17,458 bases of DNA from Chloroflexota bacterium (GTDB lineage Bacteria; Chloroflexota; Anaerolineae; Anaerolineales; Anaerolineaceae): assembly GCA_029265085.1 (NCBI GenBank), contig JAJUJY010000089.1, forward strand, positions 1 through 17,458, in the 5' to 3' direction. Under the pieces are notes generated by a model. The model was given only the letters and a program-made list of their open reading frames with translations, was not told the origin of the DNA and made no database searches. A program made the translations under genes and the position numbers. Positions 7,542-14,190 of the stretch are shown one piece after another (the first letter of the stretch is position 1; the number at the start of each line of letters is the position of its first letter).

Positions 7542-8579
7542 ATGGCATTGGTGAACCAGATATTCAAGACCATCATTAGCGGCACAGGTAAAAAGCCTTT
7601 CCTGGATAATATGCTTGCAGTTTTTGATCGGGAGTTAGATAACTTCCAGACGCTTATTCAGCCCAATCCTGCTTCCAAGCCGCGTACCCCGTTCGACAGC
7701 CCAAATCTGACCTTTGAGCAAATGCACATGTCGAAAATGACCCTGCGCCAGATTCTTACGCTCCTGCCGGTGATGCTTCCTATGCGGGCGCAGATGAGCC
7801 AAAGTGCCCGGCTGTACGATGGTAAGTTCATACCCACTTTCTCCGAAGCCTCGCCGGAATTTTTGTCTACTCTCGAAAACATGGCGCGGGTGGCAGGTGC
7901 AGCAGATATTCGCTATGTTCGGGTGCCGCGCAATGCCATTTTTCAACACAAGGGTATTCCCCATGAGTATGCAGTGGTTATTACAGTTGAGATGAACAAG
8001 GAAAAGCTCGCCAATGCGCCAAGTTTCGATGCTTTTTTAGAAGTCGCTAAGGGATATGGAAACCTGGCGCGCATTGGCAACCAGTTGGCGCGCTTCATGC
8101 GGCAAAATGGCTTTGCTGCCTACCCCGGCACAGCCCTGGGTGGTCTAACGGATTATACCCACTTAGCTGAAGTTGCCGGGTTAGGGGCAATTGGCTACCA
8201 TGGGTTGTTGATCACGCCCAACGAAGGAGCGCGCCTAAGAATCAACACCATTTACACCAATATCACCAACCTACCTATCCAGACTGAAAATGAACACTTA
8301 TGGGTGCGCGATTTCTGTGCGATGTGCAAAAAATGTATTCATGGGTGTCCAGTCCAGGCAATTTACGAACAGCCCCGCCCGCGCGGCGATGGCGGGATGC
8401 AGTGCATCGAGCATGCTGCCTGCCGGGATTACTTCAATCAGAATTATGGCTGCGCGGTTTGCCTGGCGAAGTGTCCGTTCAGTGAGATGGGCTATAAAAA
8501 GGTCAAGGCACGTTTCAAAGGCAATCCCAAAGCGCCGCAATTCCGCATCCCGGTCATCGAGAAGGAGATAATTTCATGA
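7542..8579 (+). CDS. Two-[4Fe-4S]-cluster protein, QueG / reductive-dehalogenase-like superfamily (copy 1)
   Basis: Cytoplasmic redox protein of 345 residues. The middle part (DYTHLAEVAGLGAIGYHGLLITPNEG and nearby) resembles the region that binds cobalamin in epoxyqueuosine reductase QueG and reductive dehalogenases. Two clusters follow: Cys259, 262, 265 and 269 (C-x2-C-x2-C-x3-CP) and Cys294, 304, 307 and 311 (GCAVCLAKCPF). No Tat or Sec signal and no membrane segment is present, unlike respiratory RdhA. The start ATG 7542 has AAGGAG 5 nt upstream. It overlaps the next gene by 4 nt (ATGA), so translation is probably coupled. The expression signal is a TetR-controlled promoter. The reaction is unknown; queuosine synthesis is unlikely because two diverged copies lie side by side under a TetR. 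Confidence 0.85.
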   Translation: MALVNQIFKTIISGTGKKPFLDNMLAVFDRELDNFQTLIQPNPASKPRTPFDSPNLTFEQMHMSKMTLRQILTLLPVMLPMRAQMSQSARLYDGKFIPTFSEASPEFLSTLENMARVAGAADIRYVRVPRNAIFQHKGIPHEYAVVITVEMNKEKLANAPSFDAFLEVAKGYGNLARIGNQLARFMRQNGFAAYPGTALGGLTDYTHLAEVAGLGAIGYHGLLITPNEGARLRINTIYTNITNLPIQTENEHLWVRDFCAMCKKCIHGCPVQAIYEQPRPRGDGGMQCIEHAACRDYFNQNYGCAVCLAKCPFSEMGYKKVKARFKGNPKAPQFRIPVIEKEIIS

Positions 8580-9544
8580 AGCGCATTCTGCTCTCCGAGA
8601 AAATTAAAAAAGCCCCGCCTTTCCTTACGATCGAACCCTACTTGCGCCCGCAGGATAAACCCGTTGCAAGTCATCCCGAAGCGCGTGAGCCGCGCCTGGT
8701 GCCGCTGGTCGTCATTGATTACGGAAGCGTCGTGGCGCGTCTCAAGACAATAAAATACGTTGGCAAGTTTCTCTTTAATTCCGTTGGCGAAATGTGGAAT
8801 GGCGCCCGCAGCATCCGCCAGAACCCGTACAGCGGTAAAAAGACGATTGACCCGCAAACGCTGGCGGAGTTGGAAGCCTATGCCAAAAGCCTGGGTATTG
8901 CTGAGATCGGCTATACCGTGGTGAACCCGCGCTATATCTTTCGTGGCTTTCGCATCCTGTTTCCCAATGCGATGGTGTTCACAATTGAAATGGACAGGGA
9001 GAAAATCCGGCAGGCCCCTTCCCTTCCTTCTTACATCGAGATATGGCGAACTTACTATGAAGTTGGCGTGATCGTGAACAAAGTGGCGGATTTCCTGCGC
9101 CAGCGCGGATTCAACGCTCACGCCGGGCCAGCCGTAGGCGGGGATGTGAACTACATTCCGCTGGCGATTGATGCTGGGTTGGGTATTTCAGGTAAAAATG
9201 GGCTGCTGATCACCCGCCACAGCGGTCCGCGTGTGCGCCTCGCGGCGGTTTACACTGATATCGAAAATTTGCCATTAAACCAGGAAAATGCTCACAATTG
9301 GGTTCGTGAGTATTGCGAAACGTGCCATATTTGTGTCCATAAATGCCCGGCAGAGGCAATTTATTCAGTTACCAAAACTCTGCCTGACGGAGATCCATCA
9401 TTCATTGACCACACCAAGTGCGCCTTGCCGTTTTCGAATGACAATGGCTGTACGCTCTGCATTAAATATTGTCCTTTTAGCTCTGTTAGTTATGACAAAT
9501 TAAAGACGAAATTTTTAACAAAAACTGCTGACCCCTCGGCTTAA
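8576..9544 (+). CDS. Two-[4Fe-4S]-cluster protein, QueG / reductive-dehalogenase-like superfamily (copy 2)
   Basis: Paralogue of the preceding gene, 322 residues, starting within its stop codon. The shared core is recognisable (GLGISGKNGLLITRHSGPRVRL; NLPLNQENAHNWVREYC). Both clusters are intact: Cys247, 250, 253 and 257, then Cys282, 292, 295 and 299. The N-terminus differs completely from copy 1. It has a short basic stretch and no signal peptide. The conserved pair suggests a two-subunit or two-step reductase induced when the TetR ligand appears. Function beyond 'cobalamin- or flavin-type reductase relative with two [4Fe-4S] clusters' cannot be given. Confidence 0.83.
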   Translation: MKRILLSEKIKKAPPFLTIEPYLRPQDKPVASHPEAREPRLVPLVVIDYGSVVARLKTIKYVGKFLFNSVGEMWNGARSIRQNPYSGKKTIDPQTLAELEAYAKSLGIAEIGYTVVNPRYIFRGFRILFPNAMVFTIEMDREKIRQAPSLPSYIEIWRTYYEVGVIVNKVADFLRQRGFNAHAGPAVGGDVNYIPLAIDAGLGISGKNGLLITRHSGPRVRLAAVYTDIENLPLNQENAHNWVREYCETCHICVHKCPAEAIYSVTKTLPDGDPSFIDHTKCALPFSNDNGCTLCIKYCPFSSVSYDKLKTKFLTKTADPSA

Positions 9545-9699
9545 CGAAATGGTTGTCATCCCTGCGTTACCTGGTAAACCCTATAAGAATAGCCACACTC
9601 TACCTGGCAATTTAGGGGATACCTGGAAATGGGCTGGCGGGCTGTCATATTATATTTTCTCTTTGTCTGGCCATGCCAGGTCCCGCCGACTGGAACGTA
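9545..9699. other. Intergenic stretch without a recognisable gene
   Basis: From the end of the iron-sulphur operon to the first array repeat I find no coding frame with family motifs, only three loose TACCTGGnAA copies (9568, 9601, 9620) and a 5-bp hairpin near 9669. It probably marks the left edge of the accessory region. Confidence 0.5.
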
Positions 9700-9762
9700 T
9701 CCTCTGCGAGGACTTTCCTCTGCGAGGACTTTACCCGTACATCCGACTCGGTCCGCGTTGGG
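9700..9762 (-). repeat. Array repeat copy A (DUF35-tail fragment plus doubled 16-bp unit)
   Basis: 9732-9757 matches copy C (15843-15868) closely and, read on the minus strand, encodes QRGPSRMYG in the frame of DUF35 C-termini before an immediate stop. Beside it is a tandem 16-bp unit, TCCTCTGCGAGGACTT, at 9700-9715 and 9716-9731. One copy of its core recurs at 15757-15769. The unit core is a small palindrome (TCCTC/GAGGA). Confidence 0.7.
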
Positions 9763-9866
9763 AATATAACGGTGACTTTCTAGTGAACTATTCTCTATTT
9801 TGTTTTATTCCATTTCCTAACCCTTGATACTTGATCCATCCTTTTATATATTTTGAAGCGATGTCA

Positions 9867-9935
9867 GCCAACGGAAAGCGTTACCTGCGGGTGGGCGGGA
9901 CGAGAAAACGCTGCTTTAACGGAACCAGTTGGAGA
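9867..9935 (-). repeat. attC-like recombination site A
   Basis: Read on the minus strand, starting 17 nt after the WYL gene stop: CTCCAAC (R''), 6-nt spacer, CGTTA (L''), a GC-rich loop, TAACG (L'), 5-nt spacer, CCGTTGG (R'). Outer and inner arms pair, with spacers of unequal length, the layout of integron attC sites. The core deviates from the strict RYYYAAC/GTTRRRY at one base on each side. Confidence 0.55.
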
Positions 9936-9951
9936 CAAGCGACATCATTCC

Positions 9952-10908
9952 TTATGAAGCGAGGTGTTCGAGCACGTCGCGTGCCTTTGCCACTACGGCG
10001 TCTTTCAATTCCGCCGGCTCCACGACTTCAACAAAACCAACCAGACCGAACACGAGCATTTCTGCCAGGAGATAGGAATCCATTTTCAGAGATATTGTCA
10101 TCCATCCTTTATCGTTCGCATCATTAATAAGTTCCCAACGTCCAGGCATCAGCCATTTAATGAGAGATATCCGCTCAGGGTGAATCCGTAGTACGCAGCT
10201 ATACTCAGACGGTAATTTTTCAATGCTTTGCGCCCGTGTGCGCCAATAAGTTGGTAGGTCAAAATCGGGGCGGCGTGAAAAAGACCTATCGAGCAGGCGT
10301 ACCGAATGTATGCGGTTAACGCGATAGGTACGCAATTCCTTATCCCGTTCAGCCAGCAAATACCACACACTCGATTTACATATCAGACTATATGGGGCTA
10401 AAAGACGTTGAGTTATTTTTCCGTCAAAATTCTCATATTCCACTTCGATGAGCCTGTCTTCATAAACAGCTTTCTGAATATCATCCCAGAAGGGTGAGAT
10501 GGAAGCATCATGCCACCACCATGTCGGATCGATCATCAAGCGTTGTCGAATATGATCGGCGGTGGAATGCTGTGTGTTCGGCAAAGCAGCCAACAGCTTG
10601 AGTAAGAGGCGTTCCCCTGCATCGCCCAGACCGACATCCCGCAAGGCGTCATTATTATTTGCGACAAACAGGCTTTGCACCTCGAATTTATTCAAACCGG
10701 TTAACGTAGTGCGATATTCCTCCACGAGGGCAATTCCACCTCCATGCCCGCCTTCACTATAAACAGGCACACCTGAAAACGATAGTGCGGTGATGTCGCG
10801 CAAAATCGTTCGGCGCGAGACCCCCAATTCTTCCGCTAGTTTTTTGGCAGTCATCTTGCCGCGTATTTGCAATAATAGAATGATCGATAGTAGCCGGTCT
10901 GCCCGCAT
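9952..10908 (-). CDS. WYL-domain transcriptional regulator (YafY/DeoR-type)
   Basis: Regulator of 318 residues. N-terminal winged helix-turn-helix at about 3-50 (MTAKKLAEELGVSRRTILRDITAL). The WYL domain around 165-205 includes the literal signature Trp-Tyr-Leu at 182-184 and the RTYRVNRI segment. A C-terminal WCX-like extension follows. The start is the ATG at 10908 (AGGA just upstream), not the GTG at 10920, which lacks a ribosome site. It is divergent from an alpha/beta hydrolase gene across a perfect operator palindrome at 10924-10946. Stand-alone WYL regulators commonly control the neighbouring enzyme gene and respond to a small ligand. An attC-like site follows the stop codon, so it may have arrived as a gene cassette. 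Confidence 0.9.
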   Translation of the reverse strand: MRADRLLSIILLLQIRGKMTAKKLAEELGVSRRTILRDITALSFSGVPVYSEGGHGGGIALVEEYRTTLTGLNKFEVQSLFVANNNDALRDVGLGDAGERLLLKLLAALPNTQHSTADHIRQRLMIDPTWWWHDASISPFWDDIQKAVYEDRLIEVEYENFDGKITQRLLAPYSLICKSSVWYLLAERDKELRTYRVNRIHSVRLLDRSFSRRPDFDLPTYWRTRAQSIEKLPSEYSCVLRIHPERISLIKWLMPGRWELINDANDKGWMTISLKMDSYLLAEMLVFGLVGFVEVVEPAELKDAVVAKARDVLEHLAS

Positions 10909-10923
10909 CGTTTTCCTCACTTT

Positions 10924-10946
10924 TGGGTGACATTAGATGTCACCCA
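10924..10946. promoter_or_regulatory. Candidate WYL-regulator operator
   Basis: Perfect inverted repeat TGGGTGACAT / ATGTCACCCA with a 3-bp centre (TAG), 15 bp upstream of the WYL start and 50 bp upstream of the hydrolase start. It is the only strong dyad in the divergent gap, so probably both genes are controlled from it. Confidence 0.72.
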
Positions 10947-10996
10947 ATGGATTGTATCATCAGAATATATCAGAAAACAAATGGAGAAACGAAAAG

Positions 10997-11818
10997 ATGC
11001 AGACAAAGAAAGGTCACATGAATTTGGGGGACGGGCAGTTGTACTACGAGATGGCGGGCGAAGGAATGCCGCTGGTGCTGTCGCACGCGGCATTCCTCGA
11101 CAGCAGAATGTTTGATGCGATCTGGGAGCCGCTGGCAAAACATTTCCGCGTGATTCGATACGATATGCGCGGCTTTGGGCAATCCAGCCCTGTCACAGGT
11201 CCGCTTTGCCGCCGTGACAATCTGGATCAACTGCTCAAGCATCTCGAAGTGACAGAAGCGCATTTGGTTGGATGTTCCAATGGCGGACAGATTAGCCTCG
11301 ACCTGGCGCTTGAACAGCCGCAACGCTTCAAATCTTTGACCCTGGTAGACTCAACCCCGAGCGGCTTTGAACTCCACGGAGAACCTCCCCGCTACATGTT
11401 TGAAATGTTCGATGCGATGCAAAAAGGTGATATCAATCACGCAAACGAACTTCAAATCCGAATTTGGTTGGATGGCGAACAACGGGAACCAGAACAGGTT
11501 GACTCAACATTGCGGAAAAAGGCTTTGAAGATGAATCGCATCCCCGTAACGCAAAGTACATTTTTCATCGCCGATACACAACCGATCAATCCGCTTGACC
11601 CGCCTGCCATTACTCAATTGGAATCGGTAAACTGTCCAACATTGATTATTGCTGGAGCGCTTGACCACCCTGAAGTACTGCGTGCTGCTGACGAAATGGT
11701 CAAGCGAATTCCCAATGCCAAAAAAGCCATTATTGCGTCAACCGGGCATGTTCCCAGCTACGAGCAGCCAGATGCTTTTGTTAAATTGCTGCTTGATTTT
11801 ATAGGCAGCGCGAAATAA
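10997..11818 (+). CDS. Alpha/beta-fold hydrolase
   Basis: Soluble hydrolase of 273 residues from the ATG at 10997 (GGAG 10 nt upstream; the earlier ATG at 10937 lies inside the operator). Oxyanion region LSHAAFLDSRMF near 28-39, YDMRGFGQS at 55-63, and nucleophile elbow GCSNGG with Ser94. The acid is likely Asp in AGALDHPEVL and the base His in STGHVPSYEQPD near the end. The fold resembles 3-oxoadipate enol-lactonase, haloperoxidase and epoxide-hydrolase-like enzymes. The substrate cannot be assigned. Divergent from and probably regulated by the WYL protein. A 15-bp hairpin after the stop ends the transcript. Confidence 0.9.
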   Translation: MQTKKGHMNLGDGQLYYEMAGEGMPLVLSHAAFLDSRMFDAIWEPLAKHFRVIRYDMRGFGQSSPVTGPLCRRDNLDQLLKHLEVTEAHLVGCSNGGQISLDLALEQPQRFKSLTLVDSTPSGFELHGEPPRYMFEMFDAMQKGDINHANELQIRIWLDGEQREPEQVDSTLRKKALKMNRIPVTQSTFFIADTQPINPLDPPAITQLESVNCPTLIIAGALDHPEVLRAADEMVKRIPNAKKAIIASTGHVPSYEQPDAFVKLLLDFIGSAK

Positions 11819-11833
11819 CGAACTTCCCATTCA

Positions 11834-11876
11834 AATCGTCACATCCATCAAACTGATGCAGATGGATGTGACGATT
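11834..11876 (+). terminator. Terminator-like hairpin after the hydrolase gene
   Basis: Perfect 15-bp stem (AATCGTCACATCCAT at 11834-11848, complement at 11862-11876) with a 13-nt loop, 15 nt after the stop codon. The following T content is modest (CTTCCAATTT), so it may need help or act as an mRNA-end stabiliser. Confidence 0.6.
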
Positions 11877-11918
11877 CTTCCAATTTACCTTGTAACTCAC
11901 TCTGGAAAGGAAAGGTGA

Positions 11919-12059
11919 GAAGGATTGAGCGATCATGGAGCCCGCCACGATATTCGCACCGTACAAGAGGTGTTGAGGCATCAGGATGTAAACCCAACGA
12001 TGATTTACACACATGCACTCAACCGAGGTCCAAAGGCGGTACGCAGCCCGCTGGATTGA
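11919..12059 (+). pseudogene. Integron integrase (IntI) C-terminal remnant
   Basis: The open stretch after the TGA at 11916 encodes 46 residues that read as the extreme C-terminus of an integron-type tyrosine recombinase: [17 protein letters not shown], then [11 protein letters not shown], then a RSPLD end. The active-site Tyr lies in MIYTH and the box-II-distal His in LRHQD. RSPLD followed by a short tail or stop is characteristic of IntI proteins. The upstream HxxR catalytic region and about 270 residues are absent, so the protein cannot be active. The likely 5' part was lost or replaced by the hydrolase/WYL segment. A strong terminator follows 26 nt after the stop. Confidence 0.85.
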
Positions 12060-12084
12060 TAGGCGATTCTGAGAATGGATCAAT

Positions 12085-12116
12085 AAAGCGGTCTCCTGGT
12101 TGGGAGACCGCTTTTT
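12085..12116 (+). terminator. Rho-independent terminator after the intI remnant
   Basis: 12-bp perfect stem AAAGCGGTCTCC (12085-12096) with its complement (12103-12114), a 6-nt loop and a T-run ending at 12116. A-rich sequence on the left could make it work for minus-strand transcripts too. Confidence 0.85.
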
Positions 12117-12155
12117 AAGCAGACATTGAAACATGTTCACCGCGGAACGGCAAAA

Positions 12156-12207
12156 ACCGGCCTAAATTTATACCCACACCGTCCCCCCAGTGGGGATACA
12201 CCAGCAT
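12156..12207 (-). repeat. Array repeat copy B1 (DUF35 tail split by a 20-bp insert)
   Basis: 12156-12176 matches the DUF35 gene end near 17252-17272 except for two synonymous changes and encodes GYKFRPV on the minus strand. 12197-12207 (TACACCAGCAT) continues the same gene sequence exactly. Between them is a clean 20-bp insertion (12177-12196) with a TCCCC/GGGGA hairpin. Confidence 0.7.
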
Positions 12208-12210
12208 TTC

Positions 12211-12273
12211 TTATGTCTGTATTACCGGCCTGAATTTGTACCCGTATATACGAATCGGTCCGCGCTGGGGAGG
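12211..12273 (-). repeat. Array repeat copy B2 (DUF35-tail fragment)
   Basis: On the minus strand this reads PPQRGPIRIYGYKFRPVIQT and a stop, in frame with the C-terminus of the DUF35 protein encoded at the right edge of the window. Most of its length matches copy C (15825-15874). It lies next to attC-like site B, at the same distance as copy C from site C. Confidence 0.75.
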
Positions 12274-12283
12274 TTAATATTAT

Positions 12284-12419
12284 TGGTTATTGGCAAACGT
12301 TAGCAGTAAGGGCGGGATTTGGCTGAGAAAGGTTGGATCGTAGAAAAATCAAAGGGGTTGAACCTCTGCGGAATGAGGTAAAGTCTGCCCATCCGCTCAC
12401 CAGAGTTTGGGTGTTATAT
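12284..12419 (-). repeat. attC-like recombination site B (degenerate)
   Basis: About 136 nt, close to site C in length. On the minus strand the left end ATATAACACCCAAACT pairs imperfectly with the right end around GCTAACGTTTGCC. The right half CCCGCCC-n-GCTAACG aligns with those of sites A and C, but the terminal GTT has become AAT. It lies between the TPR gene and repeat B2. Confidence 0.42.
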
Positions 12420-12435
12420 TATTCTGTTCGTCAAT

Positions 12436-12458
12436 CTTTCAGCTTTGAAAGTTTTTTT
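12436..12458 (+). terminator. Weak hairpin with T-run
   Basis: CTTTCA (12436-12441), 4-nt loop, TGAAAG (12446-12451), then seven T. Oriented to stop rightward transcripts before the convergent TPR gene. The stem is only 6 bp. Confidence 0.4.
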
Positions 12459-12541
12459 CAATGCGCGCCACGCTTTAATCTTTTTGAATATTTTTAAGTA
12501 GGCTATTAAATGGAGTATTCACGGATGATATGTTTTTACCC

Positions 12542-14170
12542 TCAGTTGCATGATTGATTTTTTAATAAGTTGAGCCAACCTCGGGTAATTGCTTCTTCTT
12601 GATGGGATAACCGACTTTCTAACGCTTTTTTCCATGTTTGTCTCGCTTGTTCATAATCTCCTTGTAAAAAATGGAGACATCCAAGCATCCGATAACCTGT
12701 ACTTTCCTCTGGATCACTTTCGATAGCCATTTGAGCTAAAGCAATCGCCTGCTCTTTCTCGTCTAAAAGATAATATGCGCAAGCAAGGTTAGCAAAAATG
12801 GCCGTTCGGATTAATACATTCCTTTTCGGATAATCATCGCCTCGGTTTTCTGCTAAACCACCAATCCAGGGATAAGCGACATGCAAAAGTGCAAATTGGT
12901 CTTCTTCCCCATCTTTATCTTCTAAGCCCTTTAACGCCTCAATAAATAATTCTATGGCATTTTGGGGCTCGTTTATGTTCAGCGCTATATATCCCTGGTT
13001 GGCTTTCAAGATCGGGGGAAATTCATATCCCTCTTTCTCAGCTCGCAGTAAAAGTTCCTGCGCAGCAAGCCAACTGCGCTCACTTATAAAAATAAATCCA
13101 AGATTATTGATCGAACGAGCTTGTCCAGGTGATATCTGAATCACCTGTTCATACAATTGTTTCGATGCCGCAACGCTGCCTTCTTCAAATAATAGAATTC
13201 CTGCGTTTTCAATAGCCTGAATAAAAACTCCCCTCTGTTTTTCTGAAACGCTTTGGTATTCCTCCTGCAAAACTTTCAACGCTTGCTCTGTTCGGCCTGA
13301 TTTTAGGAGTGTGATGTAATAATTGACAATGTGCCTTGCGCGTCGTCTTGTATCGGAAACTAATTTTTCAAAGATTCTAATTGCTTCGTCAATATGTTCT
13401 GAGTGCTGTAGGATTTGAGCTTTTATAGAAAGTAAATCTTCCGAATTTGGGTATAAGGCCAATCCTCGATTAGCGACTTCCATCGCGTTTTCGATATTAT
13501 CTTCTACCATATAGGCTTGTGCTAAATTCCTAAATGCGGGAATATTTTTTGGATCGAGATCAATTGCCTCTTTAAAATATGGAATTGCTTCTGCTTCTTT
13601 TCGCTGTAAAGCAACGAAAATTCCACGAAGATTAACCAGTGATGATGAACGATCAAGCCCTAACGCATGATCAATTATATGAACTGCCCCTTCTAAATCG
13701 CCCTTGTTAGCCAGTAAATTGGCAAGACGTAGCAACAGTGGCAATCGATCATTGTTTAAGGTAATGGCTGCTTTCAATACCTGAATCGCTTGATCAGGCT
13801 CACCAACCTTCTCATAGGCCGTCGCTAATGCTTGAGCAATTGTTTCATTCCCTGGATCGATATCGGACAATGGTTTTAGAACAGAAACTGCTTCTTGGTA
13901 TTTCTTATTCACAACCAGAATTAATCCAAGAGATTGATGGGCTTCGGACAAATCAGGTTGATAAGCTAACGCCTGGCGGAAGTTCGTTTCAGCTTTATTG
14001 AATTTTTCTAATTCTTGATATGTTTGACCAAGTAAAAGGTGAACATAAGCGTCCTCTGGCGATAATGTTACGGCCTTTTCAAGCTGTATTAACGCCGCTT
14101 CATTGTCTGGAATTTCGCGCAAGGCAAGCGCGGCATTGATTCTTTTTAAGAATTCTGTAGGTTGTGCCAT
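12542..14170 (-). CDS. Tetratricopeptide-repeat protein linked to HicAB
   Basis: Cytoplasmic protein of 542 residues made almost entirely of TPR units. Their pattern of A-x3-LG-x2-Y, A-x3-F-x2-A and DP can be followed at least ten times from about residue 20 to the end (for example LLGQTYQELEKFNKAETNFRQALAYQP and NLACAYYLLDEKEQAIALAQMAIESDP). No signal peptide, no membrane segment and no fused enzymatic domain. The start ATG 14170 is preceded by GGTGG and lies 20 nt after the hicB stop, so it is the third gene of a hicA-hicB-TPR operon. TPR proteins are scaffolds or target-recognition partners, so it may bind HicA, HicB or a cellular target. Base composition looks more AT-rich than the sugar genes. 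The specific function is unknown. Confidence 0.88.
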   Translation of the reverse strand: MAQPTEFLKRINAALALREIPDNEAALIQLEKAVTLSPEDAYVHLLLGQTYQELEKFNKAETNFRQALAYQPDLSEAHQSLGLILVVNKKYQEAVSVLKPLSDIDPGNETIAQALATAYEKVGEPDQAIQVLKAAITLNNDRLPLLLRLANLLANKGDLEGAVHIIDHALGLDRSSSLVNLRGIFVALQRKEAEAIPYFKEAIDLDPKNIPAFRNLAQAYMVEDNIENAMEVANRGLALYPNSEDLLSIKAQILQHSEHIDEAIRIFEKLVSDTRRRARHIVNYYITLLKSGRTEQALKVLQEEYQSVSEKQRGVFIQAIENAGILLFEEGSVAASKQLYEQVIQISPGQARSINNLGFIFISERSWLAAQELLLRAEKEGYEFPPILKANQGYIALNINEPQNAIELFIEALKGLEDKDGEEDQFALLHVAYPWIGGLAENRGDDYPKRNVLIRTAIFANLACAYYLLDEKEQAIALAQMAIESDPEESTGYRMLGCLHFLQGDYEQARQTWKKALESRLSHQEEAITRGWLNLLKNQSCN

Positions 14171-14190
14171 ATTCCACCAACCTGCTCTTT

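Noticed and set aside
8492..9121. Long minus-strand open frame across the two iron-sulphur genes
   Set aside because: It lies antisense to two well-supported genes, has no domain motif and no ribosome site.
7542..9544. Calling either iron-sulphur gene queG or rdhA
   Set aside because: Cluster motifs are shared by the whole superfamily. There is no Tat signal or membrane partner for RdhA, and a duplicated TetR-controlled pair does not fit QueG.
9568..9629. Three TACCTGGnAA copies after the iron-sulphur operon
   Set aside because: Short, unevenly spaced (33 and 19 bp) and imperfect; likely chance.
11915..12118. Open frame of 67 codons overlapping the integrase remnant
   Set aside because: It is another frame of the same DNA. 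Only the frame ending at 12059 shows IntI motifs.
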